Below are positions 1 to 5,005 of a stretch of DNA of 5,005 bases, one piece after another. The notes beneath the pieces are model-generated. The model did no database searches and was not told the DNA's origin. It saw only the letters and a list, made by a program, of their open reading frames with translations. The translations under genes were made by a program, and so were the position numbers. Position 1 is the first letter of the stretch. Each line of letters begins with the position of its first letter. The stretch is from Clostridia bacterium (GTDB taxonomy: Bacteria > Bacillota > Clostridia > Oscillospirales > CAG-272): NCBI GenBank assembly GCA_017453085.1, contig JAFTKV010000151.1:1-5005 (forward strand), read 5' to 3'.

Positions 1-34
1 AACTCAAAACGCTTTTGAAAGACCAATTTAGCAG

Positions 35-41
35 AAAGAGG
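35..41 (+). promoter_or_regulatory. Ribosome binding site supporting a TTG start for the integrase remnant
   Basis: AAAGAGG ends five bases before the TTG at 47. Just upstream in the same frame is a TAG at 29-31, so if the original gene began further left, that part is also interrupted. The site favours TTG 47 as the start, but the TTG could be a mutated ATG. The first 34 bases of the window show nothing else I can identify. Confidence 0.4.
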
Positions 42-46
42 CCAGA

Positions 47-979
47 TTGGAACAAACACTTTCTCTTTCATGCTACATCATAGAATGGATGCAGACTTTC
101 AAGGCGTACAGCGTCAAGCAATCCACGTATGACCGTCTCTTGACCTCCGTAAAGGCTCTGGAAGGCTTTCAGATCGCTTCTATGCCCATTGGCGAGATAA
201 CCTCTGTCCATATTCAGAAGTACGTCAACGAGCTTGCTGAATAAGGATACGGCCTATCCACGATCAAGAAGCAAATGCGGATCGTCACAGCGCCGCTCAA
301 GCAAGCAGCAGCACTCCATCAGATTTCCGCCGATCCTGCTGTCGGAATCCAGCTGCCTGCCCGAAGTAACGTTCGCAAAGCAGAACGCACAGCCGAAGCG
401 TATTCGCAGGAAGAACAAAAAGCCCTCTGGGCGCTCATTGAGACACACCAGAGGGCAGGTTATGCAGCTGTGGCTTTGATGATCGAAACAGGATTGCGGG
501 TCGGTGAAGCGCTGGCATTGCGTTGGAAGGACATAAACCTCAGTCAGAAACGGTTGCGCGTTCGGTCTACTGTTGTTCGCTTGGCGAATAAGAAGCGCTC
601 CTATGTATAGGACTGCGCCAAGAGCGAATCCAGCAACAGAACCATTCCACTCACGCCGAAAGCGGTTTCTCTCTTGCAGATGTTAAAAGCCAACACGGAA
701 AGCGAGTGGGTTTTCGTGGGTGACGATGGGCAACGGCTATCTTACGAGGCACTCAGATGGCAGACACGGTGTTTGTGCAAAGCGGCTGATGTGCCTTACA
801 GGGGAGAGCATGTGTTCAGACACACCTTTGCGACGAACTGCTATCACAAAGGGATCGATGTGAAGATCCTTTCCCGATTACTTGGTCATGCCGATGTGAA
901 CATCACGTACAACATCTATGTACATTTGTACGGCGACGGATTCGATGAGATGTACTCTGCTCTTGTGTCAGAGAAATAG
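47..979 (+). pseudogene. Tyrosine recombinase (phage/ICE-type integrase), interrupted by two in-frame stop codons
   Basis: When intact, this enzyme would catalyse site-specific strand exchange to integrate or excise a mobile element. The three open segments (47-244, 275-610, 674-979) share one frame, and translation through the stops gives a continuous integrase of about 310 residues. The N-terminal SAM-like core-binding domain (YIIEWMQTF, STIKKQM, VTAPLKQAA) is followed by the catalytic domain. Every expected catalytic residue is present: Arg in TGLRVGEAL (497-499), Lys in AKSESS (620-622), HVFRH (His 809-811, Arg 818-820), LLGHAD (His 887-889) and the nucleophile Tyr in NIYVHL (917-919). 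The stops are TAA at 242-244, where a Lys or similar residue is expected, and TAG at 608-610, where Gln is common in relatives; each could come from one base change. A third in-frame TAG at 29-31 lies before the proposed TTG start. No frameshift is visible, so loss looks recent. Suppressed readthrough is possible but unlikely, since TAG also ends this gene and TAA ends neighbours. No xis or other element gene is visible. Confidence 0.88.
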
Positions 980-1010
980 AAAAAGAGCTTTTCTTTTTCA
1001 GAAAAGCTCT
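976..1010 (-). terminator. Intrinsic terminator for the leftward operon, possibly bidirectional
   Basis: A perfect 11-bp stem (984-994 pairing with 1000-1010, arm AGAGCTTTTCT) encloses a 5-base loop. Read on the minus strand, the stem is followed at once by TTTTCTATTT, a good U-tract, about 80 bases past the EamA stop codon. Read on the plus strand, only CTTCTGG follows, so it would be a weak terminator for the integrase remnant, whose stop lies five bases before the stem. Confidence 0.75.
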
Positions 1011-1070
1011 CTTCTGGCTAATCCGGTTGATTATGATACAAGGGACGGTTCCACCCGAAGGTGCAGGAGT

Positions 1071-1087
1071 GGGTGCATTTTGCACCC
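1071..1087. repeat. Perfect inverted repeat just past the EamA stop
   Basis: GGGTGCA (1071-1077) pairs perfectly with TGCACCC (1081-1087) around a 3-base loop. It starts five bases after the EamA stop codon on the minus strand. No U-tract follows on either strand, so it is not a classical terminator by itself. It may stabilise the 3' end of the leftward mRNA ahead of the real terminator at 976-1010. A second GGTGCA at 1060-1065 could compete for the same TGCACC arm. Confidence 0.5.
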
Positions 1088-1092
1088 TGCTC

Positions 1093-1506
1093 TTACAGCA
1101 CCATCACCAGCGTACCCGCTGTAAGCAGAATCGCGCCGATCAGCGATTTGGCTGTAAACTGCTCGTGCAGGAATACGAACGCCAGCACCAGCGTGATGAC
1201 CACGCTCATTTTATCAATCGGGACAACCTTGGAAGCTTCGCCCAGCTGCAGCGCCTTGTAGTAGCACAGCCATGATGCGCCGGTTGCCAGGCCGGACAGA
1301 ATCAGGAACAGCCAGCTTCTCTGACTGATCTGACCGATGCCTTTCTGCGCGCCCGTCAGGAACACCATTCCCCAGGACATTACGACGACCACGACTGTGC
1401 GGATCGCCGTCGCCAGATTGGAGTTTACGCCCTGAATGCCGATTTTCGCCAGAATGGAAGTCAACGCGGCAAATACTGCCGAACCGATCGCCATGATCAA
1501 CCACAT
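1093..1506 (-). CDS. Small single-domain EamA family (drug/metabolite transporter superfamily) membrane protein
   Basis: The 137-residue protein is a single EamA module, about half the length of typical two-module transporters of this superfamily (about 280-300 residues). Five hydrophobic helices can be seen, at about residues 1-24, 32-52, 64-88, 94-115 and 119-137. Family-like features are the opening helix with ALTSILAKIGI, the CYYKALQLGEASKVVPIDKMS stretch (split here as CYYKALQ and GEASKVVPIDK) and the FVFLHEQFT segment before the last helix. Single-module members are generally thought to act as dimers in the cytoplasmic membrane; the substrate cannot be inferred. The ATG at 1504-1506 is preceded by GGAGGG with 7-base spacing. 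The upstream lipoprotein gene stops three bases before this start, so the two are probably co-transcribed and translationally coupled. The stop is TAA. The gene looks intact. Confidence 0.88.
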   Translation of the reverse strand: MWLIMAIGSAVFAALTSILAKIGIQGVNSNLATAIRTVVVVVMSWGMVFLTGAQKGIGQISQRSWLFLILSGLATGASWLCYYKALQLGEASKVVPIDKMSVVITLVLAFVFLHEQFTAKSLIGAILLTAGTLVMVL

Positions 1507-1509
1507 ATG

Positions 1510-2808
1510 TCAGCCCTCCATCCGCTCTCTGTTTCGCCGTTTGTGTTCAAACTTCACCTTTTCAAGCAGCACCGTGCGGTCTTCTTCCCGCAGGCCTTCT
1601 GTCAGCACGGGAGCATCTGCATCCTCGGGAGTGAGGATGGGAATCAGCTGCAGAGTCTTGCCGATCTCCAGATCGCCGGCAAGCGATTCGAAGGTAATTT
1701 CGGTTGCTGCGTTGATAACCGTGACGGTACAGGTAGCAACGTGATAGCCGTCAACGGTAGTGGCGGTGACCTCAACGGTACCGGTCTTCATACCCAGCAG
1801 AGCACCGGTGTTATCCACTGTGACCACAGAAAGGTCGGAGCACCCCCAGCTTACGTCCTGCTGACTTGCATCTTCGGGAGTAATGGTAGCTACCAGCTGC
1901 AGAGTCTCACCTACGCCGATCACTACTTCGGTGCGATCCAAGGTGATGCCTTCAACAGGAGAATTGACGACGATATTACAGGTGTCGGAAACTCCATTAT
2001 CGGAGGTAACAGTGATATTAGCTGCACCGCCGGATTTAGCGGTAATGGTACCGTCTGCCTCCACCTCGATCACATTGGGATTAGAAGATGTCCAGGTCAG
2101 ATTCTGATTACTGGAATCTGCAGGGGTAATGGTGGCGATCAGCTTTCTGGTGTCGCCCTTGTTCATCTGGATCGTGAAGGCTTCCACATCCAGCTTAACG
2201 CCGGTAACGGTGGTTTCAACGGTTACGGTGCATACTGCGGTCAGCTTGTTCTCGTTGTCGCTGACGTAAATGGAGGTGGTACCGTTGCCCACTGCAGACA
2301 CTACGCCGTTTTCAACCGTAGCAACCTTGGGATCGCCGGACATCCAGATCAACGTAACGTTGGTTACGTTTGCGGGAGTGAGAATAGGATTCAGCTGCGT
2401 TTCGGTTCCTTTTTCCAGCGTCAGCGATGCATTTTCAAATGCGATGTTCGTGAGAACAGAGGAAACGGTAACCTTACAGGTTGCGGAAAATGCTTCGTCG
2501 GGTGTAGTAGCGGTAACGGTTGCGGTACCGTCGGAAACGCCGGTGAGCATGCCGTTATAATCAACGGTTACAACGTCGGTATTGTCGGAAGACCAGATAA
2601 CGGTAGTCTTACTGTTATCCTTTTTGCTGTATGCAGTCAGCTGTCTGTTTTCGTTAACGCCGATGGTTACCGCGCTACCGGCATCAATTACAATGCCCTG
2701 GCTGACAGGTGCGTCGGTTACTGCAGGCGGCACCTCGTCTTCTCCGCACGCAGCAAACATAAACAGCGGCATGAGCAGACAAATCATTATACATAATTTT
2801 TTCATCAT
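1510..2808 (-). CDS. BIG2 (bacterial Ig-like group 2) repeat lipoprotein with an aberrant C-terminal tail
   Basis: The 432-residue protein begins with a lipoprotein signal peptide: MMKKL, a hydrophobic stretch to residue 20, and LMFAAC with the lipidated Cys at 21, then an acidic/Pro linker. It is therefore probably anchored on the outer face of the membrane. Four complete BIG2 domains of about 80-85 residues follow (about 38-117, 118-199, 200-283, 284-366). Typical signatures are WSSDNTDVVTVD, WTSSNPNVIEVE, GTATVTATT and a closing ATC.VTV strand holding one Cys per repeat. A fifth domain starts (367-398, through LQLIPILTPEDAD) but stops after its first strands. Residues 399-432 are a charged tail (LREEDRTVLLEKV, KRRNRERMEG) unlike the fold. 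BIG2 domains often mediate adhesion or binding to surface polymers; no enzyme domain is present and the ligand is unknown. Two consecutive ATG codons (2806-2808, 2803-2805) could start it; the second has better spacing to the ribosome binding site. First gene of the leftward operon. Confidence 0.9.
   Translation of the reverse strand: MMKKLCIMICLLMPLFMFAACGEDEVPPAVTDAPVSQGIVIDAGSAVTIGVNENRQLTAYSKKDNSKTTVIWSSDNTDVVTVDYNGMLTGVSDGTATVTATTPDEAFSATCKVTVSSVLTNIAFENASLTLEKGTETQLNPILTPANVTNVTLIWMSGDPKVATVENGVVSAVGNGTTSIYVSDNENKLTAVCTVTVETTVTGVKLDVEAFTIQMNKGDTRKLIATITPADSSNQNLTWTSSNPNVIEVEADGTITAKSGGAANITVTSDNGVSDTCNIVVNSPVEGITLDRTEVVIGVGETLQLVATITPEDASQQDVSWGCSDLSVVTVDNTGALLGMKTGTVEVTATTVDGYHVATCTVTVINAATEITFESLAGDLEIGKTLQLIPILTPEDADAPVLTEGLREEDRTVLLEKVKFEHKRRNRERMEG
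1514..1519 (-). promoter_or_regulatory. Ribosome binding site of the EamA gene, inside the lipoprotein coding end
   Basis: GGAGGG on the minus strand lies 7 bases before the ATG at 1506. It sits within the last codons of the upstream gene, whose TGA (1510-1512) falls between this site and the EamA start. Ribosomes finishing the lipoprotein are therefore placed to re-initiate. Confidence 0.7.
1615..2697 (-). repeat. Tandem BIG2 domain-coding repeats, four full and one partial
   Basis: The coding sequence repeats with a period of about 250 bases; units begin near 2697, 2457, 2211, 1959 and 1710 on the minus strand. The repeats have diverged at DNA level but share short runs encoding Thr-Val strands, which is why GGTAACGGT-like strings recur on the plus strand. 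The last unit is cut off near 1615, so such repeats may have provided a substrate for the rearrangement inferred there. Confidence 0.75.
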
Positions 2809-2812
2809 TCGA

Positions 2813-2819
2813 CCTCTTT
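2813..2819 (-). promoter_or_regulatory. Ribosome binding site of the BIG2 lipoprotein gene
   Basis: AAAGAGG on the minus strand lies 4 bases before the first ATG and 7 bases before the second. The spacing favours translation from the second Met (2803-2805), which would give a protein starting MKKLCIMIC. Confidence 0.6.
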
Positions 2820-2855
2820 CGTACAGTTACGTATGTATTCTATCGGTTACACTAT

Positions 2856-2883
2856 ATTATATCACAATTTTCAAATAAATCAA
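2856..2883 (-). promoter_or_regulatory. Extended -10 sigma-A-type promoter of the leftward operon
   Basis: On the minus strand, TTGATT (2878-2883) and a perfect TATAAT (2856-2861) are separated by 16 bases. The -10 box is preceded by TGA, giving the extended -10 form TGnTATAAT. The expected transcript start is near 2849, leaving a leader of about 40 bases before the lipoprotein gene. No operator palindrome is apparent. Confidence 0.75.
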
Positions 2884-2903
2884 GTCGAAAATAGGTTATT
2901 TTG

Positions 2904-2926
2904 AAAAAAACGCGTTAACTTTTTTT
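2904..2926. other. Paired A-tract and T-tract between the divergent promoters
   Basis: Seven A (2904-2910) and a run of T (2920-2926) flank CGCGTTAAC. The arrangement is typical of intrinsically curved, AT-rich DNA and could act as an upstream element for one or both promoters. The A and T runs can also pair as a weak hairpin, which I do not read as a terminator because no gene ends here. The rest of 2884-2964 shows nothing else recognisable. Confidence 0.3.
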
Positions 2927-2964
2927 GATCGTAAATTATATTTTTTATGAACACGCAGAAGGGG

Positions 2965-2993
2965 TTGCATATTTCTGCCTTTTGTGCTACAAT
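2965..2993 (+). promoter_or_regulatory. Extended -10 sigma-A-type promoter of the aminopeptidase-ispD operon
   Basis: TTGCAT (2965-2970) and TACAAT (2988-2993) are spaced by 17 bases, with TGC just before the -10 box (extended -10). The expected transcript start is near 3000, giving a leader of about 47 bases. Confidence 0.7.
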
Positions 2994-3004
2994 AGGAGTA
3001 ATCT

Positions 3005-3024
3005 CTACTGCTATGATGCAGTGG
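3005..3024 (+). other. Small leader hairpin upstream of the aminopeptidase gene
   Basis: CTACTGC (3005-3011) pairs with GCAGTGG (3018-3024), with one G-U pair and a 6-base loop. CTTTTC follows, so it could be a weak attenuator or a 5' stabilising structure. The stem is short and the U-run is only four bases long, so this is tentative. Confidence 0.25.
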
Positions 3025-3036
3025 CTTTTCTCCATC

Positions 3037-3041
3037 GGAGG
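3037..3041 (+). promoter_or_regulatory. Ribosome binding site of the M18 aminopeptidase gene
   Basis: GGAGG lies 5 bases before the ATG at 3047 and fixes that start. A CTCC at 3030-3033 just upstream could pair with it, but a 3-base loop makes a stable occluding hairpin doubtful. Confidence 0.75.
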
Positions 3042-3046
3042 TCTTT

Positions 3047-4366
3047 ATGAAACAACAGCAAATTGCTTCTACCAAAGCATTGATTGATTTTATCGCTACC
3101 GCTCCCACCGCTTTTCACGCAGTGGAGGAAATCGCCTCGCAACTCTCTGCCGCAGGCTTTACTCCGCTTTCGGAAGCGCATTACGCAGAACTGCAGCCGG
3201 GAGGATGTTATTATCTCACCCGCAACGGTTCCTCCATTATTGCGTTCCGTATGCCCGATTCAGATCCTTTGGGTTTGCTGATCGTAGCGAGCCATTCCGA
3301 TTCGCCCACGTTTAAGCTGAAGTATAACGCAGAGGTTAACGGTGCAGGCGGCACGCTGAAGCTGAATACCGAGCGTTACGGCGGAACGATCCTGTCTTCC
3401 TGGTTTGACCGTCCCCTTTCCATCGCCGGACGTGCCGTTGTTCGCTCAAACGACGGTATTTCCACCAAGACCGTTACACTGGATCGGGATCTGGCGATCA
3501 TTCCCAACGTTGCGATCCATCAGAACCGATCGGTCAACGATGGGTATAAATACAATCCCGCCTGCGATACCTTCCCTCTGATCGGTGAAGCTGCTTCTGC
3601 CGGAAAGCTGCAGGAGGCGGTTGCTGCAAATGCAGACTGTGCAACGGAAGATCTTCTGGGCAGCGATCTGTATCTGTATAATCGCACGCCCGGCACGATT
3701 TTCGGTCTGAACGATGAATTTTTCGCTTGTCCTCGGATCGACAATCTGCAATGTGCCTTTGCTTCTCTGCAGGCGTTTCTGTCAGCGAAGCCCTCTCGTC
3801 ACATTCAGATGCTGGCGGTATTCGACAACGAAGAGACCGGTAGCACCTCCAGACAAGGCGCGGCATCGACCTTCCTGACCGACACCGTGGATCGGATTGG
3901 CGAAGCGCTGGGTCTAAATGCAGCCGCAATTCATCGCTGGCTTCCCTCCTCTATGATGGTTTCTGCCGACAACGGTCATGCGATCCATCCCTGCCATCCC
4001 GAACTGTCCGATCCGCAGAATGCGCCTCGGATGAATCAAGGTGTGGTCATCAAGTATAATGCCAATCAGAAATATACTACCGATGCACTTAGTGCCGCTC
4101 TGTTCCGTCAGATCTGTGAGAACGCCGGTGTTCCTACACAGGTATTTGCGAACCGCTCCGATATGATGGGCGGCTCAACGCTGGGAAACATCTCCAACAC
4201 CAAGCTTGCGCTGAATACGGTGGACATCGGTCTTGCGCAGCTGGCGATGCACTCCTGCTACGAGACAGGCGGTACGTCCGATACACTTTCCATGATACGC
4301 GCGCTGGAAGCATTTTATGCTATCACAATCGAATCCGTATCTGACGGTAATTACAAGATTTCATAA
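3047..4366 (+). CDS. apeB: M18 family metallo-aminopeptidase (aspartyl aminopeptidase type)
   Basis: The 439-residue protein has the usual length for the M18 family. These cytosolic, two-metal (zinc-type) exopeptidases remove N-terminal residues, often acidic ones, from peptides, and assemble as large oligomers. The metal-site motifs appear in order: SHSDSP (His83), PRIDNL (Asp232, bridging), DNEETGS (Glu262 as general base and Glu263 as ligand), SADNGHAIHP (Asp308) and MHSCYE (His402). Further family signatures are LSSWFDRPLSIAGR, DLAIIPNVAIHQNR and SDMMGGSTLG. There is no signal peptide. The start is fixed by GGAGG with 5-base spacing and an extended -10 promoter about 50 bases further up. 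It is the first gene of a rightward operon with ispD, 16 bases downstream; the functional link is probably housekeeping co-expression only. The protein looks complete, with no missing catalytic residue. Exact substrate preference cannot be read from the sequence; the symbol apeB is given by family resemblance. Confidence 0.95.
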   Translation: MKQQQIASTKALIDFIATAPTAFHAVEEIASQLSAAGFTPLSEAHYAELQPGGCYYLTRNGSSIIAFRMPDSDPLGLLIVASHSDSPTFKLKYNAEVNGAGGTLKLNTERYGGTILSSWFDRPLSIAGRAVVRSNDGISTKTVTLDRDLAIIPNVAIHQNRSVNDGYKYNPACDTFPLIGEAASAGKLQEAVAANADCATEDLLGSDLYLYNRTPGTIFGLNDEFFACPRIDNLQCAFASLQAFLSAKPSRHIQMLAVFDNEETGSTSRQGAASTFLTDTVDRIGEALGLNAAAIHRWLPSSMMVSADNGHAIHPCHPELSDPQNAPRMNQGVVIKYNANQKYTTDALSAALFRQICENAGVPTQVFANRSDMMGGSTLGNISNTKLALNTVDIGLAQLAMHSCYETGGTSDTLSMIRALEAFYAITIESVSDGNYKIS

Positions 4367-4367
4367 G

Positions 4368-4373
4368 AAGGAG
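4368..4373 (+). promoter_or_regulatory. Ribosome binding site of ispD
   Basis: AAGGAG follows the aminopeptidase stop codon by one base and lies 9 bases before the ATG at 4383. It sets the start of an IspD with an N-terminal extension, since no other Met comes before the nucleotide-binding loop. Confidence 0.7.
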
Positions 4374-4382
4374 TAAGTCTCT

Positions 4383-5005
4383 ATGCCTATCGTTGAAAAG
4401 ATTTCTCAGGTAATCCGAACCGCGCTGGGAAAAGGTCATTATACCGCAGCGATCTTGCTGGCGGGGGGATCCGGCACCAGAATGGGCGCCACCACCACCA
4501 AGCAAATGATGGAGCTCTGCGGAAAGCCTATCATCGTATACAGCCTGCAAGCTCTGGACGCCTGTGAATACGTGGACGAGATCATCGTCGTTGCCAAAGC
4601 CGACGAGATCGCGCTGTATCCCGAACTGCTCAAGACCTACGGTATTCAAAAGGTCACACACGTGGTGGAAGGCGGCGAAACCAGACAGGATTCCGTTTTG
4701 AAGGGATTTGAAATGGTTCCCGATAAGGCAGATCACATCGCCATCCATGACGGTGCACGTCCGCTGATCACGCCTTCCCAGATCAAATCGGTCATTCTTA
4801 CCGCATACGATCACAAGGCCGCTGCCGCTGCTGCTCCTGCCAAGGACAGCGTAAAGGTTGTAAGTATTTCCGGTATGATCGACTATACCGTAGATCGTAA
4901 GACCGTTTGGCTGATGCAAACCCCTCAGGTGTTCTACGCCAATCTCTTCCGTGCATCCATTTATACGGCTGCCAAGGACAAGTTCCAGGGCACCGACGAT
5001 GCAGA
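4383..5005 (+). CDS. ispD: IspD, 2-C-methyl-D-erythritol 4-phosphate cytidylyltransferase (3' end outside the window)
   Basis: The enzyme transfers CMP from CTP to 2-C-methyl-D-erythritol 4-phosphate, the third step of the MEP pathway for isoprenoid precursors (needed for undecaprenyl phosphate and quinones), in the cytosol. The 207 residues in the window cover most of a protein usually about 230-240 long. Visible motifs in order are the CTP-binding loop LLAGGSGTRMG (25-35, with Arg33), Lys40 in TTKQMMEL, GKPIIVYSL, EGGETRQDSV (96-105), IHDGARPLI, PAKDSVKVV, LMQTPQVF and TDDA at the window edge. About 20 residues (MPIVEKISQVIRTALGKGHY) precede the first beta strand, where family members usually have only a few. 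An Ala-rich run at 146-151 replaces a mixed Ala/Val/Gly stretch common in homologues and probably changes nothing. It is co-transcribed with the M18 gene from the promoter at 2965-2993. Partial only because the window ends. Confidence 0.96.
   Translation, partial: MPIVEKISQVIRTALGKGHYTAAILLAGGSGTRMGATTTKQMMELCGKPIIVYSLQALDACEYVDEIIVVAKADEIALYPELLKTYGIQKVTHVVEGGETRQDSVLKGFEMVPDKADHIAIHDGARPLITPSQIKSVILTAYDHKAAAAAAPAKDSVKVVSISGMIDYTVDRKTVWLMQTPQVFYANLFRASIYTAAKDKFQGTDDA

Noticed and set aside
47..979. Stop-codon reassignment (TAG or TAA read as an amino acid) to explain the interrupted integrase
   Set aside because: The integrase itself ends in TAG, and both the aminopeptidase and the EamA gene end in TAA at sensible places, so both codons act as stops here.
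1507..2796. A 429-codon open frame on the plus strand, antisense to almost the entire BIG2 gene
   Set aside because: The minus-strand frame has a lipoprotein signal, repeated domains, a ribosome binding site and a promoter. The plus-strand frame has a Gly/Asn/Cys/His-rich composition with no fold and mirrors the repeated Thr-Val codons.
3013..3087. A possible 24-codon upstream reading frame starting ATGATG and overlapping the aminopeptidase start
   Set aside because: The nearest GGAG (2995-2998) is 14 bases away, too far for efficient initiation, and the peptide shows no attenuator-like codon run.
3446..3929. Several minus-strand open frames inside the aminopeptidase gene
   Set aside because: They overlap the catalytic motifs of the M18 protein and have no recognisable domains.
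4323..4919. A 198-codon open frame on the minus strand opposite ispD
   Set aside because: It lies antisense to clear IspD motifs and runs into the end of the aminopeptidase gene. It shows no family signature and is explained by codon bias of the sense gene.
1..5005. Attachment-site direct repeats, tRNA genes or CRISPR repeats that might mark the ends of the integrase's element
   Set aside because: None could be found by eye. The element boundaries probably lie left of the window or have been lost.

Overview
The window looks like chromosomal DNA from a Gram-positive, Clostridia-type bacterium, most likely a gut Oscillospiraceae/Ruminococcaceae relative. The grounds are moderate GC content, AGGAGG-like ribosome binding sites, an integrase resembling those of Clostridia mobile elements, a lipoprotein built of Ig-like group 2 (BIG2) repeats, and an M18 aminopeptidase beside ispD. 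No genus can be named from the sequence alone.

Layout. Bases 47-979 (+) hold a tyrosine recombinase that is nearly full length but carries in-frame stop codons at 242-244 and 608-610. It is a decaying remnant of an integrated element, with no other element gene in view. A short intergenic stretch (980-1092) holds a strong hairpin terminator that mainly serves the opposite strand, plus a second perfect hairpin. Bases 1093-2808 (-) form a two-gene operon: a lipoprotein with four complete BIG2 repeats and a broken fifth, then a small single-domain EamA (drug/metabolite transporter superfamily) membrane protein. Three bases separate the two genes, and the lipoprotein's stop codon lies inside the translation-initiation region of the EamA gene. 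A 238-base divergent control region (2809-3046) has one extended -10 promoter facing each way. Bases 3047 to the end (+) form a second operon: an M18 metallo-aminopeptidase, then, 16 bases on, ispD of the MEP isoprenoid pathway, cut by the window end.

How the parts fit. The rightward operon joins housekeeping functions: cytosolic peptide turnover and isoprenoid precursor synthesis. The leftward operon is accessory and acts at the cell envelope. Its lipoprotein ends in a charged tail unrelated to the BIG2 fold, which suggests an in-frame deletion or fusion that joined the repeat protein to the end of whatever gene once preceded the EamA gene. The integrase remnant next door fits a locus that has been rearranged. 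I found no tRNA, rRNA, CRISPR array, complete insertion sequence or recognisable attachment site, and nothing that amounts to a new multi-gene system. The points most worth a second look are the nonsense-interrupted integrase and the apparent fusion at the end of the BIG2 lipoprotein.
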